From Salinibius halmophilus (GTDB lineage Bacteria > Pseudomonadota > Gammaproteobacteria > Pseudomonadales > Natronospirillaceae): 64,000 nucleotides of DNA. Positions 46,821 through 56,216 of the stretch are shown in pieces. The translations under genes and the position numbers were made by a program. Every line of letters starts with the position of its first letter. Positions within the stretch are counted from its first letter, which is position 1. The notes under the pieces were generated by a model that was given only the letters and a program-made list of their open reading frames with translations, was not told where the DNA came from and did no database searches. The stretch lies in assembly GCF_003577475.1 (NCBI RefSeq), contig NZ_QPEP01000001.1, positions 175,830 to 239,829 of the forward strand, in the 5' to 3' direction.

Positions 46821-48329
46821 TTACACAATACTGACAGGATCAAGCTGCCAATGGTCATCGAATGGTAAGTCCATTTGGCTATCGCTCGCAATTAACAGCG
46901 TACCCGGAAAAGCAGCACATATTCTTTCCAATGCCGGCAGCAAACGCGCCGGTGGATCATCTAAGTATAGAACCGCCGGTGCTTTCGACAGCGCTCGGGC
47001 TAGGCGCACTTGCCACTGTTCGGTGCTTGTCAGCCCTCGCCCGAGCTCGCCAATTTTGTGCTCAAGCGAAAAGTCTTTTAACCCAACCCACTGAAGTATT
47101 TCTAGCAACTGTTCGTCACTAACGCCGCCACTTAGGTTGCGCCTCAGGCTTCCTCGCACTAGCGGGATTTCGCCCGTTTCTACGGCAATACTGCCATACA
47201 AAGCCTTGCGCGATAAGTTATGCATTTTTCGCCCGCCAACCATTACATAGCCACTTTTTGGTGCAAGTTGGCGAAAAAATAGTTTCGCCAATGCTGACTT
47301 CCCGCGACCGTGCACCCAAATGCGCCGCCCGGCGTCAGCCGAGGCTTGCCAAACCCCCATCCCGTCTAGCTGCACACTACGTAGCGCCACAGCCGCAGCG
47401 CTAGACTTTTTCAGCGAACCACCTGCACTTGGGCTAGCCATATTGATTGCCACCTGAGATAGGCGCTGGCGCGCGACATAAAACTTGCAGCCAAAAAGCC
47501 AAGCCTGAGATAACTCAACCAGGCTTGCCGACAGCAAGCCTAAAATCAACAGAGCGGCAGCCAAGTTACTTGCGTCACCGGCAAACTGAATCGATAGAAA
47601 AACAATTAACAATGGCGTTGCCGCATCGAGTAGGCCATTGGCTAGCATGGCTGGCCATTGCTGTGCTGCACTTTTAGCCCCCAGCTCTTCGCTAGCGTTG
47701 TTTAACCGACGGGTGATTCGGCCAAGCCAGCGCATCTGAATAGCCGCCAAGCGCGCCATCGTAAACTCGCCAACTTGACCACTCAATTTACCCCGCGCTC
47801 GGCGAATGGCTCGCTCGCTTTGCACCAAAAAATAGGTCAGCACGGCATGCCAGATCACGAACAGCAGCAAGAACACTGCGAAGGGTGCAACAAGCGCAGG
47901 CCAGTTGAGCAAACTGGCCAATATAATGGCTGCCACTGTCAGCAAACTTGTCAGCAGCTGCAGCCAGCCAAGCGCAATCCATCGTTTTAGCGCATTGGCA
48001 TCGGATATTAAACGCATGATCATCACCCCAAACCTTGGCGGCGCCTGATCACTCGATACATTTAGCCAGCGCTCGAAAAATGTTGCCCGAACCTGAGCTA
48101 TATAGCGCTGCCCTAAGCGTTCACCCTGAGTACGCACAAGAATTAATAACAACCACCTAAACAACAGCAGCCCGATAAACAGCAACAAGCCGGTAGTCGT
48201 TGCTAATAACGATAGTTTTGCCATGAGTAACGCCAAAAAAAACGTCAGCACAGCAACAACAATCGACATCAGCACTAGGGTGACTACTTGGCGACGCCAT
48301 GCCTGCTGCCAAAGGGTAGGCCAGTTCAT
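46821..48329 (-). CDS. ABC exporter half with degenerate ATPase
   Basis: 502 residues. Six likely membrane helices in the first 300 residues (VVTLVLMSIVVAVLTFFLALL; LLTTVAAIILASLLNW-like) with the type I exporter layout. The nucleotide-binding part is degenerate. Walker A is WVHGRGKSALAK (Lys343), with Trp in place of the first Gly. The signature is TSTEQWQVRLARAL instead of LSGGQ, and Walker B is VLYLDDPPARL with Asp in place of the catalytic Glu. It may be the non-hydrolysing half of a heterodimeric exporter or an ATP-binding-only regulator. The partner is not in this window. Divergent from the barrel gene with a 133-bp spacer. Confidence 0.8.
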   Translation of the reverse strand: MNWPTLWQQAWRRQVVTLVLMSIVVAVLTFFLALLMAKLSLLATTTGLLLFIGLLLFRWLLLILVRTQGERLGQRYIAQVRATFFERWLNVSSDQAPPRFGVMIMRLISDANALKRWIALGWLQLLTSLLTVAAIILASLLNWPALVAPFAVFLLLFVIWHAVLTYFLVQSERAIRRARGKLSGQVGEFTMARLAAIQMRWLGRITRRLNNASEELGAKSAAQQWPAMLANGLLDAATPLLIVFLSIQFAGDASNLAAALLILGLLSASLVELSQAWLFGCKFYVARQRLSQVAINMASPSAGGSLKKSSAAAVALRSVQLDGMGVWQASADAGRRIWVHGRGKSALAKLFFRQLAPKSGYVMVGGRKMHNLSRKALYGSIAVETGEIPLVRGSLRRNLSGGVSDEQLLEILQWVGLKDFSLEHKIGELGRGLTSTEQWQVRLARALSKAPAVLYLDDPPARLLPALERICAAFPGTLLIASDSQMDLPFDDHWQLDPVSIV

Positions 48330-48462
48330 CTTTACACGTCCTATGAATAGATTTCTGCTTATCTTACTTAGGCTAAATTACATTGCCCTGAGTAAAGCTG
48401 TAAGCTTTTCGTCAGCTAGTATTTTTTACTTTGGTCAAACCAAACGGCTTTATGGAAAGGCA

Positions 48463-49509
48463 ATGATCCGATTTCTAGTTCCACTGCTCGCTACCACCAG
48501 CATGGCCAACGCGGTTGAATGGCAGGGGGTGGGCGAGCAAACCCTCGCATGGCAAAACAACCCACATGGCATCACCCCGGCTCAGTCTGCTATTGTGGCT
48601 GAAACCTCGGCGCGAGGGCGCGCAAGTATTGACGACTGGCGCTTCGACTTATCGGCTCGCCAAACAATAGCCGACCCAAATACCGTGAATGCCCAGGTAA
48701 TCGCCAGCAAGCTGCAGCACCAGCACAGTACTCGCCAGTGGCGCTGGCAGTATTGGTTAAGCGGCCATAGCGCCAATCGCATTAATGTAGACAAATACGG
48801 CGAGCCTGAACGCACTAAGGATGCGGAAGGCAAAACAATTGATGTCAGTGGCGCCTTTAATCGCTGGCAACTAGAAGTTGGCAGCGAGTTTCGCACACGT
48901 ATATCAGCCAATACTCAGTTGTTTATTGAAGGCGAGTTTGACCGACGTTGGTACAAAGAGCAGTACCCGATACGAGACAACCGCAACTTTAATTTGTATC
49001 AAACGGTGGCGGGTTTATCGCATCGTTTGAACGATTGGCGAGTAGTGCTGAGCGGAGAGATAACCCACCAAAGATACGTGGCGACCAGTGAAGACAACAA
49101 TACCCAAATCGAACTAGCGCTCGAAACCCGCCATAGCCTTGCTTCCAGCTTGCGTTGGCAGTTGCAAGCCAGTATAGAACGAGAGTTTGATGCCAATCGA
49201 CAGGCCACAGAAAGAAACTGGCAGTTAAGTAATGAGCTCACCTGGCGCCCGACCAAAGCACTGACGCTTGCAAGTGAGCACACCCTTAGCCAGCCGCAAG
49301 AAAAATGGCAAACGTCGGATAATCTTGAAGGCTGGACTGGCGACGTTGCACATCGCATAGAGCTAACAGTAGACTACGACCTTGGTCAGTTTTATGCTGC
49401 GAACTGGACACTATTTAGCGAAGTTGACTTAGCCGACGATAAACTAGATTTTCCTAACCAGACATTTGCCGAACAAGAGTACCTAGTCGGGCTCGAAGTG
49501 AACTTTTAA
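48463..49509 (+). CDS. Putative outer-membrane beta-barrel protein
   Basis: 348 residues from ATG 48463, preceded by GGAAAGG. Signal peptide MIRFLVPLLATTSMANA. The frame is open upstream to 48223, but that part overlaps the ABC gene and is not needed. The mature protein has many amphipathic alternating strands (RQWRWQYWLSGHSANRI; NTQLFIEGEFDRRWYKEQYP; LSHRLNDWRVVLSGEITHQRY; ALETRHSLASSLRWQLQASIERE) and ends YLVGLEVNF with a terminal Phe, the usual Bam signal. Family not recognised. The divergent pairing with the ABC exporter suggests an export or envelope role. Confidence 0.7.
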   Translation: MIRFLVPLLATTSMANAVEWQGVGEQTLAWQNNPHGITPAQSAIVAETSARGRASIDDWRFDLSARQTIADPNTVNAQVIASKLQHQHSTRQWRWQYWLSGHSANRINVDKYGEPERTKDAEGKTIDVSGAFNRWQLEVGSEFRTRISANTQLFIEGEFDRRWYKEQYPIRDNRNFNLYQTVAGLSHRLNDWRVVLSGEITHQRYVATSEDNNTQIELALETRHSLASSLRWQLQASIEREFDANRQATERNWQLSNELTWRPTKALTLASEHTLSQPQEKWQTSDNLEGWTGDVAHRIELTVDYDLGQFYAANWTLFSEVDLADDKLDFPNQTFAEQEYLVGLEVNF

Positions 49510-49573
49510 CCGATAAACCGCAGGAAAATGGCATCGTCGCCATGCTTGACGCGAAACACAATAAGGGACAGCC

Positions 49574-50125
49574 ATGACTTGGATGCAGTACACCATTGAG
49601 CTAATCGACATCTTGGTGTGGCCTGCGGTTCTCGTGTTTTCACTGGTGTCCCTGCGCGCCCCGCTCGCCCGGTTAATCCCACTTGCCAAACGGCTTAAGT
49701 ATAAAGAGTTAGAAGTTGAGTTTGGCCAAGGGCTCGCCGTGGTAAAACAAAAAGCCGAAGGCGCTTTCCCAGAACTCAAGCAAGATCGCAAGGCGCAGCT
49801 CATTGCCACAGCTAAACACTTGCCCAATGCTGCCGTACTAGGGGCTTGGAAAGAAGTAAACGATGCTGCTGAACTACTCATTCGCCAACGCCAACCAAAT
49901 GTAGATTTAAATATCGACAGGCGCTACAAGCTGCTAGAAGACATACTGGCCAGTGAATCGATGATTGACACAAAAAAGGTAAAGCTATTCAGTGAACTTC
50001 GCCAGTTGCGCAACAAGGTTGCGCACGCTGTCGATTACGAAGTGGCGAGCACTGAAGCGGTAGAGTATATCGAGCTTTGTTTTACGCTCATTGCCCACCT
50101 AAAAAACATAGAAAGTAAAAAATAA
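49574..50125 (+). CDS. Membrane-anchored protein with HEPN-like C-terminal domain
   Basis: 183 residues. A membrane helix at about 8-30 (IELIDILVWPAVLVFSLVSL) is followed by a basic linker, a helical region (KELEVEFGQGLAVVKQKAEGAF) and a C-terminal helical domain with ELRQLRNKVAHAVDYE. R146-N-K-V-A-H151 is the Rx4H motif of HEPN RNases and related DUF4145-type proteins. HEPN domains often belong to toxin or defence systems, but no nucleotidyltransferase (MNT) partner is adjacent. The single gene stands between the barrel gene and orn. Function unproven. Confidence 0.65.
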   Translation: MTWMQYTIELIDILVWPAVLVFSLVSLRAPLARLIPLAKRLKYKELEVEFGQGLAVVKQKAEGAFPELKQDRKAQLIATAKHLPNAAVLGAWKEVNDAAELLIRQRQPNVDLNIDRRYKLLEDILASESMIDTKKVKLFSELRQLRNKVAHAVDYEVASTEAVEYIELCFTLIAHLKNIESKK

Positions 50126-50183
50126 TAAAAATCAAATAAAGTAAAATAATAAATTAAATTTAATTACTTTTTTAAAATAAAAA

Positions 50184-50726
50184 CTACACCTTTATTACGT
50201 GCTCTCGGTAGTACTTAAGCTCCGCTAACGACTCTTTAATGTCGTCCATTGCCTTGTGCGTACCCGTTTTCTCAAAGCCCTTCAGCACGTCTGGTGCCCA
50301 GCGGCGAGTCAACTCTTTAATGGTCGACACATCGATAGAGCGGTAATGCAAAAAATTGGCAAGCTGCGGCATGTATCGATAAATGAAGCGACGATCTTGG
50401 CCAATGGAGTTGCCACAAAGTGGTGAGCAACCCGGCGCAACCCACTCTTTCAGGAAGTCCAACGTTTGCTGCTCGGCTTGTGTAAGGCTCACGTTGCTGT
50501 GCTTCACACGCTCAACCAAGCCACTTTCACCGTGCGTTTTTTGGTTCCAGTCATCCATTAGCGCCAACACACTGTCGGGCTGATGAATCGCAATCACCGG
50601 CCCCTCGGCTAACACATTTAACTGCTCATCAGTCACTAGCGTTGCAACTTCAATGATATGGTCACGCTCAGGCTCTAAGCCGGTCATTTCCATATCTAGC
50701 CAAATTAAATTCGTTTCTTTATTCAC
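50184..50726 (-). CDS. orn: Oligoribonuclease
   Basis: 180 residues. A DEDDh 3'-5' exonuclease that degrades diribonucleotides, including pGpG from c-di-GMP breakdown. Exo [23 protein letters not shown] (DxE), [12 protein letters not shown] and the final Asp in [21 protein letters not shown]. The following 58 bases (50126-50183) are very A/T-rich with no gene. Next to rsgA, as in Pseudomonas. Confidence 0.97.
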   Translation of the reverse strand: MNKETNLIWLDMEMTGLEPERDHIIEVATLVTDEQLNVLAEGPVIAIHQPDSVLALMDDWNQKTHGESGLVERVKHSNVSLTQAEQQTLDFLKEWVAPGCSPLCGNSIGQDRRFIYRYMPQLANFLHYRSIDVSTIKELTRRWAPDVLKGFEKTGTHKAMDDIKESLAELKYYREHVIKV

Positions 50727-50806
50727 TGTGCCACCCTTACTGTGCGTGTGTCATCCCGAGGCTTTTTGTTTTACTATTTTGGCACGCCAACTACATAGAT
50801 GCACAC

Positions 50807-51778
50807 ATGGGCAAAAGAAAACTTAGCAAGCAGCAGCGCGGGCGCGTAAATAAACGTCGATTTTGCCAACCAGAAGAAGCCAACGGCTTGGTGGTGGCGC
50901 ACCATGGTCGACAAATTATTGTTGAGCATGATGGTGAATCGCTTTTGTGCAGCAAGTCAGGGTCGGTACCGCCTGTTGTTGCCGGCGACAAGGTATTGCT
51001 TGAACTAGACAATAATGAGGGCAGTATTGTAGCGCTTGCCGAGCGACGCCAATTGCTCACTCGCCCTGACTGGCGTGGTGAAAAGCGCCCCGTGGCAGCC
51101 AACCTAGACCAGCTAGTTGTTATTGTTGCGCCTAGCCCGCCAACACCGGTTAACTTGATCGACCGCTACCTAGTGGCAGCCCATACAAGTCAATTGCAGC
51201 CAATAATCGTACTAAACAAGAGCGATTTGTTAACGGACGACTCGCCATACCATGAATACCTAGCAGAATACCAAGCGCTAGGCTATGCAACTCAAGTTGT
51301 GAGTGCGAACAGTGAAGAAGGCATTGAACAAATTCGAGCAATACTCGGCAATCATAGCTCGATTCTCGTTGGCCAATCTGGTGTTGGCAAGTCTTCCATT
51401 ACCAAAGCGCTACTACCCGAACAAGAAATCGACATTGCCAACATTTCACAAGCAACGGGCAAAGGCCGTCATACCACAACCACCTCTCGCTATTATCATC
51501 TAGCCAGTGGCGGCAGTTTGATCGATTCACCAGGCATTCGCGAGTTCGGCTTATGGCATCTAGATGAACAAGATGTATACAACGGTTTTCTGGAGATCCA
51601 GCAAGAATCGGCATATTGTAAGTTTAGGGACTGTACCCACAGGAATGAACCCGGCTGCGCTGTACTGCAAGCAGTTGAAGAGGATCGCATATTAATCAGG
51701 CGTCTCGATAGCTTGCACGGCATTATTCAGTCGTTGACAGAAGTTGATATGCGCCATGACCCAAGCCAACTCAATTGA
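50807..51778 (+). CDS. rsgA: Ribosome small-subunit-dependent GTPase A
   Basis: 323 residues. Circularly permuted GTPase: G4 LNKSDLL comes before G1 VGQSGVGKSSITKALL and G3 DSPGIREF. An N-terminal OB-fold and a C-terminal zinc knuckle (CKFRDCTHRNEPGCAV, C-x4/5-C-x-H-x5-C pattern) complete it. Helps 30S maturation. Divergent from orn. Confidence 0.96.
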   Translation: MGKRKLSKQQRGRVNKRRFCQPEEANGLVVAHHGRQIIVEHDGESLLCSKSGSVPPVVAGDKVLLELDNNEGSIVALAERRQLLTRPDWRGEKRPVAANLDQLVVIVAPSPPTPVNLIDRYLVAAHTSQLQPIIVLNKSDLLTDDSPYHEYLAEYQALGYATQVVSANSEEGIEQIRAILGNHSSILVGQSGVGKSSITKALLPEQEIDIANISQATGKGRHTTTTSRYYHLASGGSLIDSPGIREFGLWHLDEQDVYNGFLEIQQESAYCKFRDCTHRNEPGCAVLQAVEEDRILIRRLDSLHGIIQSLTEVDMRHDPSQLN

Positions 51779-52223
51779 ACCGGATTATTCAACACTGAGT
51801 GACCAAGCACTACGTACCATTTACTTGTTTGTGCGCAGTGATATCCCGAAGGCTTTGCAGAACGAGCAATGGCTAGAACCGGTCAAAGATTGGCTACTAC
51901 AACACCGCAACCATCACCTGCAAATTATATTGCAGGACGAACGGTCAGCCTACGAACAACTAAGAGGCCTTAATCGACTTTGCCAGCGTGTTACCAGCAA
52001 AACGTCGGTAAATGTTATCACCAACCTGCCCCCTAGTTACGACCTCCCCACGTCATTTTTAGCCAATGACCAAGGCACTGCCGTGCTCTACCCTTGGCAA
52101 AAAGATGACCAAGTTCGCATAATTAATAATCAACCAGGTGAGCATCGATCACTGATAGACGACTTTGAATCAATTAGCCGTTATAGTCAGCGTTCAAAAT
52201 ATTTTTTGCCGTTAACCATATAG
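51756..52223 (+). CDS. DUF7931-like hypothetical protein
   Basis: About 155 residues from ATG 51756, overlapping the rsgA end by 23 bases. TTG 51744 is possible. It contains 'RTIYLFVRSDIPKALQNEQWLEPVKDWLLQHRNHHLQIILQD' and 'FLANDQGTAVLYPWQKDDQVRIINNQPGEHRSLIDDFESIWR'-like segments, reminiscent of a small PLD-like domain that Pseudomonads carry near this locus. The last residues are SRYSQRSKYFLPLTI. The family assignment is from memory of the neighbourhood and is tentative. Confidence 0.55.
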   Translation: MTQANSIEPDYSTLSDQALRTIYLFVRSDIPKALQNEQWLEPVKDWLLQHRNHHLQIILQDERSAYEQLRGLNRLCQRVTSKTSVNVITNLPPSYDLPTSFLANDQGTAVLYPWQKDDQVRIINNQPGEHRSLIDDFESISRYSQRSKYFLPLTI

Positions 52224-52270
52224 CGTTCACCAATAAAAATAACGTAACGCATAGTGACCGAGGGCCGATA

Positions 52271-53620
52271 GTGATTAGTACTCAAGCCAGTCAATTAACC
52301 CAGTGGCTAAGGCGCGTTAGTGGCACGCCTATTGCCATCATTAGCCAACAGCACGACATCGAGCGTGCTGTCGAGGCGGGTGAATTGTCGACGCTGTTAC
52401 TTAACGACCCTTTATTAGCCATGCGTCTATTTCAGGCAGCCAAGCACATTCCCAAAGGCCAGCCAATTGAGACAGCAAGTCAGCTAATCGATTTACTCGG
52501 GCCTCGCCAAGTGCTGGCGCTATGCAAAGACATGAAACGTATCGATTTTAACAATACGCTTCATCAAGGCTTATTGCGCAGCGTTGGCGATGCCCTGCTC
52601 GCCGCCGAGCTACTCAAGTGCTGGTTTGCTATGCGCCACATTGAATTTACTGAAGCCGACTATTGGCAAACCATTTTTGATGGCGCACCAATTTTTGCGA
52701 TGTGGTGGACAGACCCGCTAATTATGGAAGGCGCTGACCATAACACCGCTATTACCAAGTCGATTCAGCAGCGCATCGCCGGCCATTTAGACTGCCGCTA
52801 CTTGCAAGTATTAGAAGCCATGCAAATGCAATGGGAGCTACCGGTAGCACTGAATCTAGCCAACAGCAAACACCCAAAAGCCATGGCAATGAAGTACTTT
52901 TTACCCTTTAGCCATGAAATTGCCCACTGCGCTCGCCGCTCTTGGCGTAGTGATCAGTTCCTTGATGCTTGCCGGCGTGGTGGCATTGCCTTGGGTATCA
53001 ATCATTTTGCCACTCAGCTGCGTGGCTGGATGCTAGACGTGACCCACAACAATCCGCAAAGCTTGGCTAACCAAGCAATGCGCCAGTACGTCACCGACCA
53101 GCCATACGAACACAAGATTAAACCGCGACCTGCGCCAGTCATGGCAAAGCCTATTGATCATGATGGTCTCAACTCGCTGCTTTATAAAATGCACCCCAAG
53201 CAACTGGCCTATTTGGACCGCATCGATTTATTCGATGGTTTACTGGGCGGCATGCAAAGCTGCTTGCACAGCAAAGCCTGTTTGATCGCTGTGCCACACT
53301 TAGGCAAGTATGACGTGATGGCCTGGCGTGGCATGAGCAAACCACAAAGCGCAATCGCTCCTTCGTCAATTATGAAGAAGCTGAGTGAGCAGTCGGTTAG
53401 CTTGTGGATAAACGAAAAAAACAGAGCCGCGACCCTGCCTCATCTACCGGCATTTCTGGCTGGTTTAGCAGAGCAAAATGAGATCATGTTGCGCTCGGTT
53501 GTGAACCAAGGGCGCTGCCAAGCGGTTATTGTCGCCGTCTATCAAAATGCCACACCAGATCATTATCAACGCTTCCGCCAGTTAGCGACAGCATTCGGCA
53601 CCGCTTTAGACGCCGTTTAA
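52271..53620 (+). CDS. HDOD-domain protein
   Basis: 449 residues from GTG 52271. The HDOD domain spans about 5-215: 'LSTLLLNDPLLAMRLFQAAKHIPKG', 'TASQLIDLLGPRQVLALCKDMKRID', 'LLKCWFAMRH' and 'DYWQTIFDGAPIFAMWW'. HDOD proteins lack catalytic HD residues and act in signalling; some bind c-di-GMP-related or chemotaxis partners. The C-terminal 150 residues (LLGGMQSCLHSKACLIAVPHLGKYDVMAWRG) look like a degenerate GAF-type sensor. It sits between the DUF7931 gene and psd, where Pseudomonas carries motAB-related genes. Confidence 0.72.
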   Translation: MISTQASQLTQWLRRVSGTPIAIISQQHDIERAVEAGELSTLLLNDPLLAMRLFQAAKHIPKGQPIETASQLIDLLGPRQVLALCKDMKRIDFNNTLHQGLLRSVGDALLAAELLKCWFAMRHIEFTEADYWQTIFDGAPIFAMWWTDPLIMEGADHNTAITKSIQQRIAGHLDCRYLQVLEAMQMQWELPVALNLANSKHPKAMAMKYFLPFSHEIAHCARRSWRSDQFLDACRRGGIALGINHFATQLRGWMLDVTHNNPQSLANQAMRQYVTDQPYEHKIKPRPAPVMAKPIDHDGLNSLLYKMHPKQLAYLDRIDLFDGLLGGMQSCLHSKACLIAVPHLGKYDVMAWRGMSKPQSAIAPSSIMKKLSEQSVSLWINEKNRAATLPHLPAFLAGLAEQNEIMLRSVVNQGRCQAVIVAVYQNATPDHYQRFRQLATAFGTALDAV

Positions 53621-53712
53621 CTACCATACAAACGGCAACTGAACTAATTTATCCTTGCACTAGCCGCACGCTCAATATCAATGCACAATATGGTGATGAA
53701 AGGAGAACCTTT

Positions 53713-54546
53713 ATGTCACCGTTTGTTTTGCTACAGCATATTACCCCACAACACCTTCTGACTCGCATTATTGGGAGTTTAGCGGCTAGCCGTACCAGCT
53801 GGATTAAACAACCGCTGATCAACTGGTTTAGCAAAACATACAAGGTCAATATGGCCGAAGCGCTTGAGCCCAACCTAGAAGCCTATGACTGCTTCAACGA
53901 CTTCTTTACGCGCGCCCTAGCGCCCGAGGCGCGACCTTTTTCGCCAAACCCGCACGCTTGGTTATCGCCGGCTGATGGAGAAATTAGCCAAGCAGGCAAG
54001 CTCACCGGTGACCGCATCTTACAAGCCAAGGGCATGCACTACACAGCCACACAACTATTGGGCAACAGCAACTGGGCACAAGAAGTGCGAGGGGGTGACT
54101 TTTGCACAATTTACTTATCACCGAGTGACTACCATAGAATACATATGCCTTGTGATGGCAAGCTGACTGACACCAGTTATATTCCTGGCAAACTATTTTC
54201 GGTGAATCAGAAAACCGCACAAGGCGTGGATGCTCTGTTTGCCCGTAACGAGCGCCTCGTTTGTCGCTTTGAAGGCGAGCAAGGCCCCTTTTATATGGTT
54301 TACGTGGGCGCTTTAATTGTTGCTGGCATTGAAACACCCTGGGGTGGCCGTGAAGTCCTTACTCGAGCACCACGCAACCGTGGTCATGATCACAAGTTAA
54401 AACAAGGTGAAGAGTCGGGGCGCTTCTTACTCGGATCAACGGTCATTCTGTTAACCCCTAAGGACGTAGCGAGCTTTGAAAACTGCCAACCAGGCACAAA
54501 AGTTCAGGTACATGTACCGTTAAATTACAGAAAAGACGATATTTGA
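53713..54546 (+). CDS. psd: Phosphatidylserine decarboxylase
   Basis: 277-residue proenzyme. Makes phosphatidylethanolamine at the inner membrane. The autocleavage motif LGST is in SGRFLLGSTVILL; cleavage before Ser gives the pyruvoyl group. Supporting segments: YDCFNDFFTRALAPEARPF, PADGEISQAG and YHRIHMPCDGKLTDTSYIPGKLFSVN. Length and order are normal. AAAGGAGAAC lies upstream of the ATG. Confidence 0.97.
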   Translation: MSPFVLLQHITPQHLLTRIIGSLAASRTSWIKQPLINWFSKTYKVNMAEALEPNLEAYDCFNDFFTRALAPEARPFSPNPHAWLSPADGEISQAGKLTGDRILQAKGMHYTATQLLGNSNWAQEVRGGDFCTIYLSPSDYHRIHMPCDGKLTDTSYIPGKLFSVNQKTAQGVDALFARNERLVCRFEGEQGPFYMVYVGALIVAGIETPWGGREVLTRAPRNRGHDHKLKQGEESGRFLLGSTVILLTPKDVASFENCQPGTKVQVHVPLNYRKDDI

Positions 54547-54631
54547 GGTGTATTTAACCACTTGGGGTCTTGAGCAACGCAGCAAGTCCCGTTATGCTCG
54601 CTGCTTTAGTCATTAATGTAGTTTGAAATCT

Positions 54632-55234
54632 ATGTCAGAAGCAGAAAAACAGGTTCCGCCAGCCAAGCAAGATGCCGCACCGGAAAACGATGCCCAGGCG
54701 AAAGCAGCTGAGCAGGCCAAGCGGGAAAAAAACCGCAAAGCAAACCTTGCCGCGATGCAGCTTTTGTTAGATGCCTATCCTGAAGTATTCACCTTAGAGA
54801 ATGCTAGGCCGCTAAAAGTTGGTATCCATGAAGCTTTGGCAGAAGATGGCAAACTATCAAAAACCAAGATTCGCCGCGCGCTGGCAACCTATGTGCGCCA
54901 AACTGCTTACCTTAAAGCATTGGTAGAAGGCGCCGAACGTGTGGACCTGCAAGGCCAAGCTGGTGGTGCAGTCTCTGCCGATGAAGCATCGCACGCACAA
55001 GAAGAGCTCGCTAAGCGCCAAGCTCGCCGCAAACCACAGCAAAACCGCCGCAAGCCAATGAATAAAGGCCCTCGCCGCAACAGTAATGCAGGCGGTAAAG
55101 CAAAGCATCAGCAAGCGCCGCGCAAGCATAAGCCTGAGCAGAAAAAATCTGCCGTAGAAGAAGTAACTGGCACACCAGAAGAGCGCATGCAGAAGAAGCT
55201 TGAGCAGTTACTGGCGACAATGGGCAAAAAGTAA
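54632..55234 (+). CDS. ProQ/FinO-domain RNA-binding protein
   Basis: 200 residues from ATG 54632; an in-frame TTG at 54623 gives three extra residues. A charged N-terminal tail (AKAAEQAKREKNRKAN) is followed by the ProQ/FinO core: LAAMQLLLDAYPEVFTLENARPLKVGIHEAL, then LSKTKIRRALATYVRQTAYLKAL. The C-terminal 80 residues are strongly basic (ARRKPQQNRRKPMNKGPRRNSN), ending EERMQKKLEQLLATMGKK. Acts as an RNA chaperone for small RNA regulation. The C-terminus does not have the Tudor-like fold of E. coli ProQ. Confidence 0.9.
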   Translation: MSEAEKQVPPAKQDAAPENDAQAKAAEQAKREKNRKANLAAMQLLLDAYPEVFTLENARPLKVGIHEALAEDGKLSKTKIRRALATYVRQTAYLKALVEGAERVDLQGQAGGAVSADEASHAQEELAKRQARRKPQQNRRKPMNKGPRRNSNAGGKAKHQQAPRKHKPEQKKSAVEEVTGTPEERMQKKLEQLLATMGKK

Positions 55235-55246
55235 AAGTATTGAGCT

Positions 55247-55285
55247 AAAAAAAGCTGCTTCACCTAGGTTGAGCAGCTTTTTTTT
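55247..55285. terminator. Shared bidirectional terminator between proQ-like gene and epmA
   Basis: AAAAAAAGCTGCT then a 12-base loop region containing CCTAGG, then AGCAGCTTTTTTTT. A-tract and T-tract flank the stem, so it can act for the plus-strand ProQ gene and the minus-strand efp-epmA pair. Confidence 0.92.
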
Positions 55286-55286
55286 A

Positions 55287-56216
55287 TTAGCGGTTAGCGA
55301 AAGCGACTACCTGATCAATATCGCTGGCTTGCAACATCGCCATCAGCAAACGGTCAAACCCAAGCGCTACACCAGCACTGCGTGGCAACCCATGCGCCAT
55401 GGCAGCCAATAGCTTTTCATCCAGCGCCACCGTCGGCAATTGATACTGCTGGCGAACCTCATTATCGTGCTCAAAGCGCGCTCGCTGCTCATCAGCATCA
55501 GTCAGCTCCAAGTAACCATTAGCCAGTTCTAGCCCCTGCCAATAAACCTCAAAACGCTGGGCGACCTCATGGCCTTGCCAATCTTTGCTGCGTACAGCCA
55601 AAGCAGCCTGCGAAGCGGGATAATCGGTTACCACAGAAATAACCGCCGGATCAAAACTTGGCTCAACAACATGCGTCATCAAGATATCCAAGCAGGCATT
55701 GCGGTCCAAATCCGATACATCAATCCACTCGCTTGCCAACGATTGTAGCTCAGCCAAGGTTGCCGAATGTGGATTTAGCCCATTGGTAGCCAGCGCAAAC
55801 CATTGCTCATAGGTTCGCTGCACTGCGGCCACATGGCATTGTGCGGCAGTGCGAATCAAATCTATCACCTCAGCAATGAGCATCGGCAAGTCAAAACCAA
55901 CTCGATACCACTCGAGCATACTGAACTCTGGTAGGTGCTTTTGGCCACGCTCATCGCCACGAAACACTTTGCAGTATTGCCAGCAATCACCATACCCAGC
56001 CGCTAGCAGGCGCTTCATCGCGTACTCAGGTGAAGTATGAAGAAAGCCACTATTAGTTTTTAAAGAGGAGATAAAAGGGTCACTGACTGGCTGATCCATC
56101 AGCAAGGGCGTTTCGACTTCCAGAACGTGCTGATGATAAAAGTACTCACGAACTCGGCGCAGCACCGTTTGTCGATGCTGCAGAGCCGAACGTGTTGCTG
56201 TCGGCTGCCAGTTCAT
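55287..56216 (-). CDS. epmA: EF-P (R)-beta-lysine ligase
   Basis: 309 residues. A class II lysyl-tRNA synthetase-like enzyme without the anticodon-binding domain: VETPLLMDQPVSDPFI, FLHTSPEYAMKRLLAAGYG, FRGDERGQKHLPEFSMLEWYR and GVALGFDRLLMA. It attaches beta-lysine to EF-P Lys34. Its ATG shares one base with the efp stop (TAATG), so modifier and target are coupled. Confidence 0.96.
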   Translation of the reverse strand: MNWQPTATRSALQHRQTVLRRVREYFYHQHVLEVETPLLMDQPVSDPFISSLKTNSGFLHTSPEYAMKRLLAAGYGDCWQYCKVFRGDERGQKHLPEFSMLEWYRVGFDLPMLIAEVIDLIRTAAQCHVAAVQRTYEQWFALATNGLNPHSATLAELQSLASEWIDVSDLDRNACLDILMTHVVEPSFDPAVISVVTDYPASQAALAVRSKDWQGHEVAQRFEVYWQGLELANGYLELTDADEQRARFEHDNEVRQQYQLPTVALDEKLLAAMAHGLPRSAGVALGFDRLLMAMLQASDIDQVVAFANR

